Positions 33,724 through 43,304 of a stretch of DNA of 64,000 bases are shown piece by piece; position 1 is the first letter of the stretch, and each line of letters starts with the position of its first letter. Location: positions 3,534,001 to 3,598,000 of the forward strand of contig OZ345354.1 of NCBI GenBank assembly GCA_977006965.1, read 5' to 3'. The notes under the pieces were generated by a model, which worked only from the letters and a program-made list of their open reading frames with translations, did not search any database and was not told where the DNA came from. This DNA is from Phymatolithon calcareum (taxonomy: Eukaryota; Rhodophyta; Florideophyceae; Hapalidiales). The translations under genes and the position numbers were made by a program.

Positions 33724-34536
33724 CGGTGAACGCTTATACTGGCCCGAGTTATATAATAAAATTAGATGCTACCGACAACTAATTATCACGTACTACGCAT
33801 GATACATTTGAAGTGATCGTTATTTCCTTCAACTCTGCTCTTGCTGAACTATACACTTTCGTACAACCTACCGACCAGCAATTCGAATTGCAATTCTTCA
33901 TCAGAACCCAATTTGGGTCGAATTGCTATGAATTGCAATTAATTGCAATAGCAATGGATTGCGCACGACCCCTGACTGTAATCCCTCCGTATCGACGACG
34001 GAAAAACCCGTAGGAGAAAACTGCGTCGGACTCTTCACGATAAACAGGCACACCCGAGATTCGAACCCGGAACTTTCTCTTGATCACATCTTGCTGCGCA
34101 TCCCCCGAATCAGTTTAACCACTTGACCAGGTGGCGAGGGGCCGCCATGGGGATGGCCGGATATGCGTGGTCCAACAATGACAGCTCAGATATGTGGGGT
34201 TGACTGAAGAGGTCTACTTGGTCGTTGATCGATATGAATAGTCCATCGTAGATACTCGATGGTCGACAGTCGATGGATGATACTTGTTAGTCGATGAGCC
34301 TAAGCTATAAAGAGAGGAAACACACTAAATTGAAGATGACCCACCATGGGAAGGTAAGCGGACACCCATATGGGGAGGTCAGATAATTTACCAAATTAGC
34401 ACGGCCCACGGTAAGCGACAGGAATGTATAGACTACTGGCCGGTAAGTCTTGCTGCGACAATGAAAGAGAAACGAAGGCAACAATGATGAGATGAGAACT
34501 TGAGGCTCGCTCACCCGCAGTCCGCGTGTGAGGAGC

Positions 34537-35600
34537 TCAAGTTAAGTAAGAGAATGAGAACGGTGGTGAGGCGGGAGCTTTCTTGTTTGCGGACGCATTG
34601 TTCGCACATGAAATGCTTCTGCGACAAAACCGAGATGAAGGTGCGTATTCGTGGTAGCGACAAACGGGGAACCGGAAGAGTCTTCTCGTACAGCTTGCAG
34701 AACAAGCAACATGGATGGGCTTGGGACTTCTGAGTACCAATACTAATGATATTTCGGCAAATGATAGAGTCCCGCGATCTACACTGGCCAGGGTTTCGTT
34801 CGCTGCACTGGCGAGGTGCCGGTTTCCTTTGGCCTGGGTCACATCGAGTCTAGCATTTTGCATCTCCTTGGAGTCTTGCTCTGGTACTGGCTTTGACTTG
34901 AGATTCTCTAAGCGCCTCATGAGTCTTTACTTAAATAATCCTGCTAGGATCTCTTCTGTTCTTCGACTTTACAATGCGGCACATTGCTCTGCTACGTTCA
35001 GCGCTCCTTTTTTCAGCGACGTTTGTGAACACTCCCAGCCGTCTGAGATATCCATGCACGGTTTTGGACTTCTTAATGCTGTCAGTCAGTTTGGTGTCTG
35101 AAACGGCTGGTGTTAACCCTATGTACTTGGCTTCTCGAAGCCTCCGTAGACGACGACCTGACAAGGTGAAGCTAAGGCCTACGTGTCCTTGGTCCAAAGG
35201 ATCACACATTTACGGTTACCATTTCTCTGCGACCACTGCGAGGCCAGATCCAGGATACGCTGGAGGTCTTCCACCGATAATGCAGACAATTTAACGTCGT
35301 CTGCGAACAATTTGCACTGCTCTTTTGAAACGTTCCCTAGGACAGCGTTTAGGTCCATGGCAAACTTGTCCATAAAAATGTTATAAAGGCACGGGCTGAG
35401 AGGAGACCCCTGCGGTACGCCTCTGTCGATGGTGTACCACACTAGATCTTCCGTGTCTCCTGACTGTATGACGCGGGCTCCAAAAATGGGATAACCATTT
35501 CTGCGAGTTCTGGTTCCAGCACTTTCCTTATCGTCTTTGCGAACATACTCCTTGGGTTCAGGAAGGCATTTGTTTCGTACTCGTTTTTAGTGTGATTTTC
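34537..35600 (-). mobile_element. LINE relic with reverse-transcriptase core
   Basis: On the minus strand, 35,442-35,179 encodes IDRGVPQGSPLSPCLYNIFM and then LFADDVKLSALS, RT motifs around the catalytic FADD box. Further fragments at 35,209-34,931 (GLSFTLSGRRLRRLREAKYIG) and 34,920-34,700 (AKGNRHLASAANET) correspond to the region following the RT in types A and C. It is broken into several frames. It may be the 5' part of the LINE at 28.5-32.7 kb or a separate insertion. Confidence 0.78.
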
Positions 35601-37415
35601 TCACGTCGGCACCCGCGCTGCAATTAAGCTTATGAATGTATCTTGTAGACTCTGATAATGTAAATGGGGCAGCTTCATTTTGCGACGTACTATCTACCTC
35701 TTGGCATACTCATCGAAATCAAATGAAAACAACTTGACCGAAATTTCTCTCACAGTCGCTTTGAAAGGTCGACCCAGAGCTGATCACCAACCCGAGCGGA
35801 CCCTGGTAGGCGCCACTATCCGACCATCTGGATACGGATATAGCGTTTTCACTGACTGTCCATCAGATGACTCTCTAGAAATCCCGAGTTCCGCATGACG
35901 AACAGAGCAGAAGAACTTAAGGGCAGACTGCGACGGCTGCAGATAGGTGTCCTTTCTGACGGCATTCATTCGTCAACTTATTGCACGAGATTCAACATGT
36001 AGACACGCAATGTTGCAGGGGTGTAAGGAACAACATTATCACCATCGACCTAGGAGCTCTACAACGGCTCCTTGCGATATACCTACCGACACCGTCAACA
36101 TAGTATGGTGAACGACTCTTCCAAGAGGAACCAACGGATTTATCGCAGACACCGACTAACACTCAAAGTACTTTTAGTCTAGCGTCGGTTAGTGCCCCCC
36201 CTTTTTGCAGGGTGTGCAATTGCTCGCCCCCGCCCTATTTAAGCAGCGATCCTGATCGCACCTTAGACAGAGGCATCGCATCACAGAGACATCACCCGTT
36301 TTCAAGATAAACTCCAACCCTTATCTTTTCACTTCCAGTGATTACAAACAGAGATTGCAAGACAATTGGAGTCAATGTTTTGTATGCTTGAGAGTATGTG
36401 GTAACATGGATCAGAGAGTGTGCACTAGTTGAGCGTGCTGTCACTGACACCACACTTGCCGTAGCTTCTGACAGCCTGTCAGAAGCTACGGCAAGTGTGG
36501 AAACGTGTCCTGCTACTCTCCCAACCGTTATCGTTTGCTCATGGTATTCACTGCTTTGTGAGAGAGCACCAGGCACGCTACGTGCCTCGGGCATCGATCA
36601 AAAACTCTTCCGTTGTAGTCGCGACGGGGACAGATATATTGTACTACTATAACGTTAGCTTAGCCATTTGGCCTAGAGTTGCATGTTGTCTTACATGTGG
36701 CCATGTCTTTGAAAGCTGTGTAAAAATCAACTTGCCAAGATATTTATATCAGCTACCTCCTATTGAGTCAGCATAAGGGAGTCCAGTTTATGCACAGCAG
36801 GCTTTCTAGTATTGTATGGATGGATGTGATTTTACTTGAAACTCTCGTTATCTATTTAGCACTTGCGAGGCTTATCATGGAGCTAAGCCCTGTTGCCTTC
36901 AATTTTACTTCATGTTCTTGAGGCAGATCTCCTGGATTGCATCAACTACGCTTTGCAACCTGATTTCTTTCTAGTGGATGAAGGCGGTTAGGATGAGCCA
37001 GAGCAAAGATCCTGGAGTGCAATGTCCAGATTGAACTGATCATAACACTTTTCAGGGCGGACATATCCATAGCATCATCCATGTGGTCAATTCTACAATT
37101 TGATTTCTGTTTGCGCGGTGCTTTGCTCCCTCTGAGCATCTGAATAAATGAACGTTCAAATATTTTGCCCCAAGTTAGTATTCCTTTATCATCGATTATA
37201 TTTGATTATAGAAAGTTTCGGTATTCTCCAACATTTTTGCTGACACAAAGAGAGGTGTATTGATAGGCTTTGAATCTCACGTCAGGAGTACTTCCGATTC
37301 TCATCAATTACCATTTCTCCTTCTCGAGGAACTAGACACGCGACTGCACCTATTTTCGCGGAATATTTACACCAACTGGCAACGTTCGGTCGAAAAAGCA
37401 CTCCAAAGATTCTGT
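35601..37415. other. Unannotated stretch containing a perfect hairpin
   Basis: No protein family recognised. Around 36,225-36,245 a GC-rich segment followed by CCCTATTTAAGCAGCGATCC resembles a promoter or LTR core, but no gene clearly follows. The hairpin at 36,450-36,500 is listed separately. Confidence 0.4.
36450..36500. repeat. Perfect 25-bp inverted repeat with 1-nt spacer
   Basis: Bases 36,450-36,474 and 36,476-36,500 are exact reverse complements around a single C at 36,475. The stem would form a 25-bp hairpin in RNA or a cruciform in DNA. It is not inside any element I can delimit. Confidence 0.97.
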
Positions 37416-39501
37416 TCAAGTTGTACTGTCCTCCACTGTGTCATGCGTCACAGGGGCTAGGGATTGATCTTCGGTCGCAGAGTACACAAGCGTTTGCCCT
37501 GGGCTCCCTTCATACTGCGTTCGATGACTGTTCAATCTGGCTTTTGGAACTAGCCAAGCAAGTGAGACTGGGGCCAGAAATCCGATAACGATAAACGCAA
37601 CCCCGATGTGGGCAATAACAAACGAAAATATGTGAAGGGGATCCTTGGTCTTCTCGTAGAATTTAGAATACGAGATAGATAACATTGTTATCAGAATCGG
37701 TGCTGTGACCCATCGCAGAACTGGTGCCCAGAAGAACGGGAGCCGCCAGTTTTTTCCTCTCGCAACAACATTATTCAGGTCGCGCATTAGCTGATGTCCC
37801 TGTAGTATAGAATAAGAAGCAGAGTCGCGTTAGAGCTTATCTAAATGCAGTTTTGCACAGCTGTGAACAGGTTGCAACGGAGGAACAAAAAACTGGAATG
37901 CAACTTACAGAGTAAGATGTCAACCACCAGAAAGCTGTCAATCTGTCAACTGCGAGTTTGCCCAATAATCTGTTTCCAACGCAGGGACTTTCCACTTCTG
38001 GTGATTTGCTGATTGCCGTAGCAACCACAGTTCCGACAACCAGTACACATGCGAAAACTCCAATTCCAGCTGCACCACTCACGGTTTGGAAAAGAATGAC
38101 TCCGAGCACCATACTCAAAATGTATGAACCCTGAGCGAGGGCAAAGGCAGGAATCCCAGTCTGAGAGATGACATCCTCGTAGCGATACATGCTAGTGACA
38201 GCAATACACTGCAACCACGTCGAAAACATCAGGACAACACCGTTAATCCAAGTTTCCATGGCGTCAAGCAGATACTGTCCAAACTGAGTACAATACATGA
38301 AGCTGAACATCATAGAGACAAACACGATAACGGCCATGGAAACTGGCGTGCGCAAGCGGCGCCCAAAGTCGGAGTCGGTGACGACAGTGGCAAAAGATTC
38401 GACGAGTGCAAACGCAGAGTCGATGGCGAGCAGATAGACAATGAGAAAGAACAATACAGCCCACACGTTTGCACCAGGAAGCTTACCAAGGGCTGTGGGA
38501 TAGGTGCGGAAGCCAATGTCAAAGGAAGTGAGCTGCGCAATAGCTCCCGGGTCCTCGCCGAGGAAACCGAGCACACCAAATGCAGCAAACGCAATGATAA
38601 TCTCAAAGAATGAGTTACTGAGCGCAATAATGAGCGAATCCTGAACTGCATTGGAATGCGCTGGATTGTAACTCGCATAGGCTATGAAGTAGCCGAATCC
38701 CGTACCGATACTGAAAAAGATTTGAATGATCGCTTCCTGCCACATGTCCGGATCTCTGAGCTTCTCGCTATGCCATTCCGCAATGTAAAGCCTTATTCCT
38801 TGCCACGCGTTGGGAAGCGTAACGGAGCGGATGAGCAAGGCGATGCACAGAACAAGAGGGAGCAACATAGTGACGTAAACAATCTTGCCGGTAAGACTGA
38901 CGCCGCGAAAAATGCAAAAATACACCAGAAACCACGTGAGCACGGCCCAGCCGAGAGTTTCACCAACGATGGCAGTGCCGGGATAAACATTAAAATTCGC
39001 ACCGGCGGGATCAGAGATGGGCGCAACGTTGCGCAAAACACGGTCTTCGAAAAACTTCTGATTATTCGCCAACCACGGAAGCGGACGAGCGAAGCTGTGG
39101 CGGAAGTAAACAAGAACCCACGACATGATGACGACGTAGTAGGTGGCCGTGATGATTGAAATGAAAACGGTGGACAGACCGAGTCCGCGAAGACGCTTGT
39201 GAATGGCGGTGTTTGCAACTACGGCGCCGCCGCGATATGTCTGACCGAGCGCGATTTCCAACGCGAGCAGCGGAATACCGACGAGGAAAAGCGCGAGAAA
39301 ATACGGCAGAAACCACTGTAACCCCGCGTACTCCGCCGCTTTCGAGGGATAACGGAGTAGATTGCCAACGCCGACCGCGCCGCCCATTGAGGCTAGGATA
39401 AAGGAGGTGCGAGAAGGCCATTTCTGCCGCGCCGGCTCGGCGGTCGGGGCAGTAGAGGGGGCTTGCTGGCGAAAGAGGAAGCGGGTGAGGGTGTACGGCA
39501 T
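37416..39501 (-). CDS. Sodium-coupled NSS (SLC6-like) transporter, two exons
   Basis: Exon 1 is 39,501-37,909 (531 codons) and exon 2 is 37,799-37,416. They are joined across a 109-nt GT-AG intron (37,908-37,800; donor GTAAGT, acceptor CTACAG) in phase 0, giving 658 aa. The protein begins with a short cytosolic tail, then TM1 with the NSS signature region GGAVGVGNLLRYPSK, whose unwound GxG helix binds Na+ and substrate in LeuT-fold carriers. The conserved Trp of animal GNxWRFP is Leu here, as in bacterial LeuT. About 12 hydrophobic segments follow, the last two in exon 2 (WVTAPILITML, FVIAHIGVAFIVIGFLAPVSL). It should act at a membrane as a Na+-driven amino-acid or amine importer; substrate cannot be told. 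The frame is intact and this is the most ordinary host gene in the window. Confidence 0.93.
37800..37908 (-). other. Spliceosomal intron of the NSS transporter gene
   Basis: Donor GTAAGT follows codon TCT; acceptor CTACAG precedes GGA. Splicing keeps the frame and joins the WWLTSYS end of exon 1 to GHQLMRDLNN. Reading through would give an early stop after 23 unrelated codons. Confidence 0.9.
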
Positions 39502-41180
39502 CGTGGAGACTGGGGCGAGGAGTAGTGGTGGCGGGATCGGCGTGAGAGATAGGGGACGGGGCGTAGGGCGGTTGAATTAGTCCGGCGTGGGAGGAGAGAG
39601 GTGCGAGCAGACGAAATCCATCGATGCAATTGCAATTCCTGCGGCATGGACCAAGCAGAAAATAAATGACTTGTTGGGGGAAGAGCAGTGGATCACACTG
39701 GTGCATGCATGGTGAGATGGAAGAAAGTTGGCAGAAATGCACGCTTTTGATTATCATCCACTACTGTACTGTACGCGGTGTATTCCAACCAGGGACGATC
39801 CTCTGCTGTATCCCTAAATTCTATTCGCCAGTGGAGGCTGTCCATCCCCGCGTTCTTGACGTTTTTAGTGCGTTATTACACCTGCACTGCAGTGCATGGG
39901 ACAAGCAAGCGACAGGGGCAAAATACATCGATTTGGAAAGATTGCCACCACTTCTCTCCCATACAGTAGACTAGAGATGCCGGGGGGTTGCGCGGAGTAA
40001 GCAAACATTCGTTCATTGATGAAGCTCACGTGAGGGTCGCTCTGTTTTCGGACACTGTGCTCTTCCCGAAGAACGGAGCAGAGATTGATCTCCATTACAG
40101 TCCACTGGAGTCGTACACGCTCAGTCGTAAGCCATGTATTCCAGCGCTGACGCCCCAAGAAAACTCATACCCTTGAAAAAAGAGAACTCTTAAATTTCCC
40201 TACTGTAGTGCTTCGGGCGATATTGTCGGCTGACAGTCCACGAACACGATGGCGCAAGTATGCAAAAGCAGTGAGGACAAGCGAGGGGCGCTCTACATAA
40301 TTGTGATCCAATGGAATAAGGTCAAGCTTGACACAAAGGTAGTGTGACTAAAAAGTACGCCCAGTTGGGTAGCCAACCATCCACTTTTAGAACGAACGGC
40401 AATACCTCGCTGTACTTCTTCTTGAAACAAGTATTCTGCAATGCGATTCAGTTGCATCAGCTTCTTGCAAGATGGCACTGTATTTTCCGTGCCGGAACTC
40501 TGTATGTCGGACTCATGCCTTCAAGCCAGCTGGTCGCACCGGAGTGGAGGTGCATGGAGGAGTTCAACTAGGGCACCTTCGCCAAACTGGAACATTCGCT
40601 TTTCCACGCACATCGCTAAACTGGGCAGAACACAGTCGAGGACATTCAATCGGATACAAACCATGGGCCCATTTCGAGCTTTCAAATACCTTGTACGAGA
40701 CTGGACATATGTTCCGCGAACTTTGTGCATCACTTCTTTCCAGAAGCTATTCTATAGTCGCACGCCGTGACACAAGGAGTGAAGAGCAAACCTGGCGTTT
40801 GAAGACCAAGATGCTTCACTGCTCGGGATACTGCATCCATCCGAGAGCGAGGAGTCTGTCAGAGATTATCATTTGGTGTGAGCACAAATGCTCGACATAG
40901 ATTACAGCCACGCACGTGCGTGCGCGGCTAAGAATCCAAGGAATCCAGAAAAGCAGAAATTTCCGCGAGACTGGAGAAAAGTCTGCCGGCCTGGTTCGAT
41001 TTGAGACTAGAAGACCGTGCTCTGTCGCGTTGTATCTGTGATGGAAGATATGAGATGATGATATACCCCAAACAATTTCATCATTAGGGTCTTAAGTTTT
41101 ACAAATACTAATAGATAAGCTGTATGTACAGAACTACCTTTCGGCAGTAGGTATTGAAACCTGGCAGTTGGGCATTTTGC
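39502..41180. other. Unannotated stretch upstream of the NSS gene
   Basis: Contains the presumed NSS promoter and, at 40.0-40.9 kb, several short overlapping frames with no recognised family. A decayed transposon is possible at 40.3-40.9 kb but I cannot support one. Confidence 0.4.
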
Positions 41181-41189
41181 TTCTCGGGG

Positions 41190-41374
41190 TTGCACTCCGT
41201 CAGTTATTCCGCTAGCACTTGCGCGTTTACGGTAGTAGTATCGGTGCTTGCTCTGAATAGCACTTTAACGCCACCTACACCAAGCGCACTTTCTTCAACA
41301 AGAGCCACGTGAGCACGTCAGAATACGTCCAGCTGCACACGGTCTCTGCGCCTTCTTCACCTGAACATTCTTTG
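41190..41374 (-). pseudogene. Decayed C-terminal tail of the neighbouring LPMO-like gene
   Basis: The minus strand downstream of the stop at 41,375 still matches the basic tail of the paralogues: a KNVQVKKAQRPCAAGRI-like stretch in a shifted frame, then SAIQSKHRYYYRKR, corresponding to the paralogues' AIQRKRRNYCRKHK. Stops and a frameshift separate it from the gene. It shows that the shorter gene lost its tail. Confidence 0.8.
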
Positions 41375-42247
41375 TTATATATTCCTTGTCCTTTGCGTCG
41401 AACGGTTGTTCACAGCCTCATCGTTGTCCTCAGCAATGACCTTCTTTTCCTGAAAAAGCGGTATGAGTTGAATGGTAGAGCTGGCCCGAGATTTCCCGTC
41501 TAAAAACCTTCTGTACACCTTCGGTGGCGAGCGGCCATTCTGAAACTCTCCCGGAAGTATATCTCGAACTGGCTTCTCTGTGCACGGTCCACCCCCGCAC
41601 TCTCCAATAAACGAAGATGCCGATGCACATTTCCCAGGTGCCACTTTACGGATATTAACGCCACGCACGAACTTGGGAGTGTGCTCATTGGCAAAGACAC
41701 CACCCTGAATGCGAACGTATGCGCAATCGTAGTAGTCAGCGAAATATGCTCCAGTTCGCTCAACGCCGATACCGCCATACCAAACCATTGAAAACACATA
41801 GTCACCATCCGGAAACACTTTGGGTACCGTCATTGTGTTTCTGTACGCAAAACCATTCTTATCGCTTCCGCAGTTCAGTGACTTACCGCACTGATAGCGA
41901 TTCTGATTCCAGCATCCCCATTCGAAGGCGAGTTTCTTGTGCCAGCTCGTGTCATTCATGTAATTGACGGGCACGAGAGAACGTCGGTAGAATCCACCCT
42001 CGTGGTTGTTGCGTTGCCACTCGATGTTGACAACCTGCCCGCGCTTCCAAACGCGAGAAGGGTACTTCGGCGAATTTCGTGCTTTCTGATGTCCCGAATT
42101 CCGGATTGTGGGACATGGGCCCTTGCAGTGGGGAAGAACGCAATGAACTCGATTATAGGGCATAGGGTCTTTTAAGTTAAAGTGCGCTTTGGTCATGGGA
42201 ACTGTAACCAGGAGGGAGAACAGGACGAGAACTGACCGGAACGTCAT
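41375..42247 (-). CDS. Secreted LPMO-like protein, paralogue 3 (tail lost)
   Basis: The 290-aa product starts with a signal peptide (about 21 residues, ending TKA) so that the mature chain begins with His22. The rest follows the two paralogues at 51.7 and 54.5 kb closely: NNHEGGFYRR with the second candidate copper His (two residues later here than His80 of the paralogues), WGCWNQNRYQCGKS with paired Cys, VFPDGDYVFSMVWYGG, and ADYYDCAYVRIQGG with the Tyr expected near a copper site. It ends early at ~290 residues. A mature N-terminal His plus an internal NHxGG His is the layout of lytic polysaccharide monooxygenases, copper enzymes that oxidatively cut polysaccharides outside the cell. The CAZy AA family cannot be assigned by eye. 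A TTAAATAC promoter element lies about 70 bp upstream. Confidence 0.8.
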   Translation of the reverse strand: MTFRSVLVLFSLLVTVPMTKAHFNLKDPMPYNRVHCVLPHCKGPCPTIRNSGHQKARNSPKYPSRVWKRGQVVNIEWQRNNHEGGFYRRSLVPVNYMNDTSWHKKLAFEWGCWNQNRYQCGKSLNCGSDKNGFAYRNTMTVPKVFPDGDYVFSMVWYGGIGVERTGAYFADYYDCAYVRIQGGVFANEHTPKFVRGVNIRKVAPGKCASASSFIGECGGGPCTEKPVRDILPGEFQNGRSPPKVYRRFLDGKSRASSTIQLIPLFQEKKVIAEDNDEAVNNRSTQRTRNI

Positions 42248-42313
42248 GGTTGCCGTGTTCGTCTGACTGTTAGTTGGTGGTGGAACTTGGCTTAAAGAGG
42301 TCTTGATGTGAGC

Positions 42314-42323
42314 TGTATTTAAG
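42314..42323 (-). promoter_or_regulatory. Candidate TATA-like element, paralogue 3
   Basis: The minus strand reads CCTTAAATAC about 70 bp before the ATG. The same 10-mer precedes the other two paralogues (52,831-52,840 and 54,401-54,410) at 91-100 bp. Conservation among diverged upstream regions suggests a core promoter. Confidence 0.5.
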
Positions 42324-43131
42324 GGGACGCATTTCTTCCTTGAGATATGCTTTGGATGCCATTGCCGAGCCGTCTTCTATTTCTATTTTCGGCCCCGTAC
42401 GTCGGCAGAAGGTGCTGACTAGGCTCTAAGAAATAAAGCACCTTTTTACCGGGAAGAGCCTTTTATTAATACTTGGTTAGAAAGTGTTCCTTATGATTTT
42501 CCCATTTCAAAGCAGTAGCTGTGAAGATTGTTTACATTGTCGCTCCTTGTAAATTACACGGACAAGATATAGCGAAGTTAGGAAAGGATCTCCTATGGAT
42601 GCTCTCGCCGAGGAACAAAGCACCCCATCTCGAATCAGAGCAAGAAAGGAGAGTTTGATGCGAGCTAGATATGTTAAAGAGGGCGAGAAAACCGCACTGA
42701 AGCCTCTATGTTCTGTCGAGATACTGCAGAGAGTACATTTTTGAGCAATTTCAATTAGGACGTGATGCAAGTAGGGAGTCATTCAGGTCTCTAAGCTATA
42801 GCTTGCAGGCTTACCCGGTCAGGAGACCTCAGGAGCTTTTGGAATAGGGAAACTGGGTTTCACGAATCCTCGTTTGCCATATTTTGTAGAAGGACAACCG
42901 AGCATTCGTGCAGCTCTTCTATATTTTGTTTTGCGTAGACCGGGGCAGCTTGAAATTATGGGGTCCAAAAATATCATCAATCTATTGATCTGATGTGTAG
43001 GAATGAGTATCAATGAAATTCTGAGCAGTGATACAACTGTTGATATTTTCATTTAATATCAACAATATGACAGAGTATCTACCGAAAATTTGATAATATC
43101 CTTCATAAATTATGGCCCCAATTGTCCCTTC
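42324..43131. other. Upstream region shared with the palindrome arms
   Basis: 42,540-42,800 is recognisably similar to 52,980-53,280 (blocks GGAAAGGATCT and CTGTCGAGATACT), so the duplication that made paralogue 1 included about 0.5 kb upstream. No gene seen. Confidence 0.6.
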
Positions 43132-43136
43132 ACACA

Positions 43137-43295
43137 TGTGATCACTAGGTCTCTTACCTCTTTACTGTTACTGCAAGCTACGATTATGTATCTGCTGGCA
43201 CCGTCGTTCCAGCGGTTGCATTTAGGGTATGATGTGAATTATAACGCTGGCCAGTGTCATCTCAGTGACATATTGTGTTGATGTGAATCATAACA
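43137..43295 (-). repeat. 3' LTR of the copia element (159 bp)
   Basis: Matches the other LTR except for a 49-bp extra segment bounded by two copies of TGATGTGAATYATAAC (43,230-43,245 and 43,279-43,294), plus one or two substitutions. Confidence 0.92.
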
Positions 43296-43304
43296 GCCCC
43301 TCTG
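43296..43304 (-). promoter_or_regulatory. Polypurine tract of the copia element
   Basis: The coding strand reads CAGAGGGGC immediately after the TGA stop (43,307-43,305) and immediately before the 3' LTR, the expected site of plus-strand priming. Confidence 0.85.

Larger units (their letters stand above)
33014..33974 (-). mobile_element. hAT element, family A, internally deleted
   Basis: The 961-bp element starts CAGGGGTAGTGCCAATTC and ends with a diverged complement (…GCGCACGACCCCTG). An exact 8-bp duplication ACTGTAAT lies at 33,006-33,013 and 33,975-33,982. The minus strand (about 33,439-33,149) retains only the transposase C-terminus (NRSYWDDQ, MSSVVNQRVEQAIEDE). It also contains a 40-bp-arm hairpin (33,519-33,602) and a second 25-bp-arm inverted repeat (33,654-33,723). 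It inserted into a SINE. Confidence 0.92.
32743..34137 (-). mobile_element. tRNA-derived SINE, copy B, split by a hAT element
   Basis: A 12-bp duplication, GGGGCCGCCATG, flanks the unit (32,731-32,742 and 34,138-34,149). On the minus strand the head shows an A box TGGTCAAGTGG (34,129-34,119) and a B box GGTTCGAATCT (34,067-34,057). The 3' tail is a short TCATG-type repeat at 32,743-32,756. Removing the hAT insertion (33,014-33,974 plus 8 bp) leaves a SINE of about 426 bp, homologous to 1433-1700. Confidence 0.88.

Noticed and set aside
34040-34135. A tRNA gene on the minus strand
   Set aside because: A and B boxes are present, but the acceptor and anticodon stems do not form and homologous sequence continues beyond the head; it is a SINE with a target duplication.
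39062-39757. 231-codon minus-strand frame overlapping the start of the NSS gene
   Set aside because: It is out of frame with the transporter, has Arg/Ser/Pro-rich composition typical of a shadow frame, and the transporter frame has clear family motifs.
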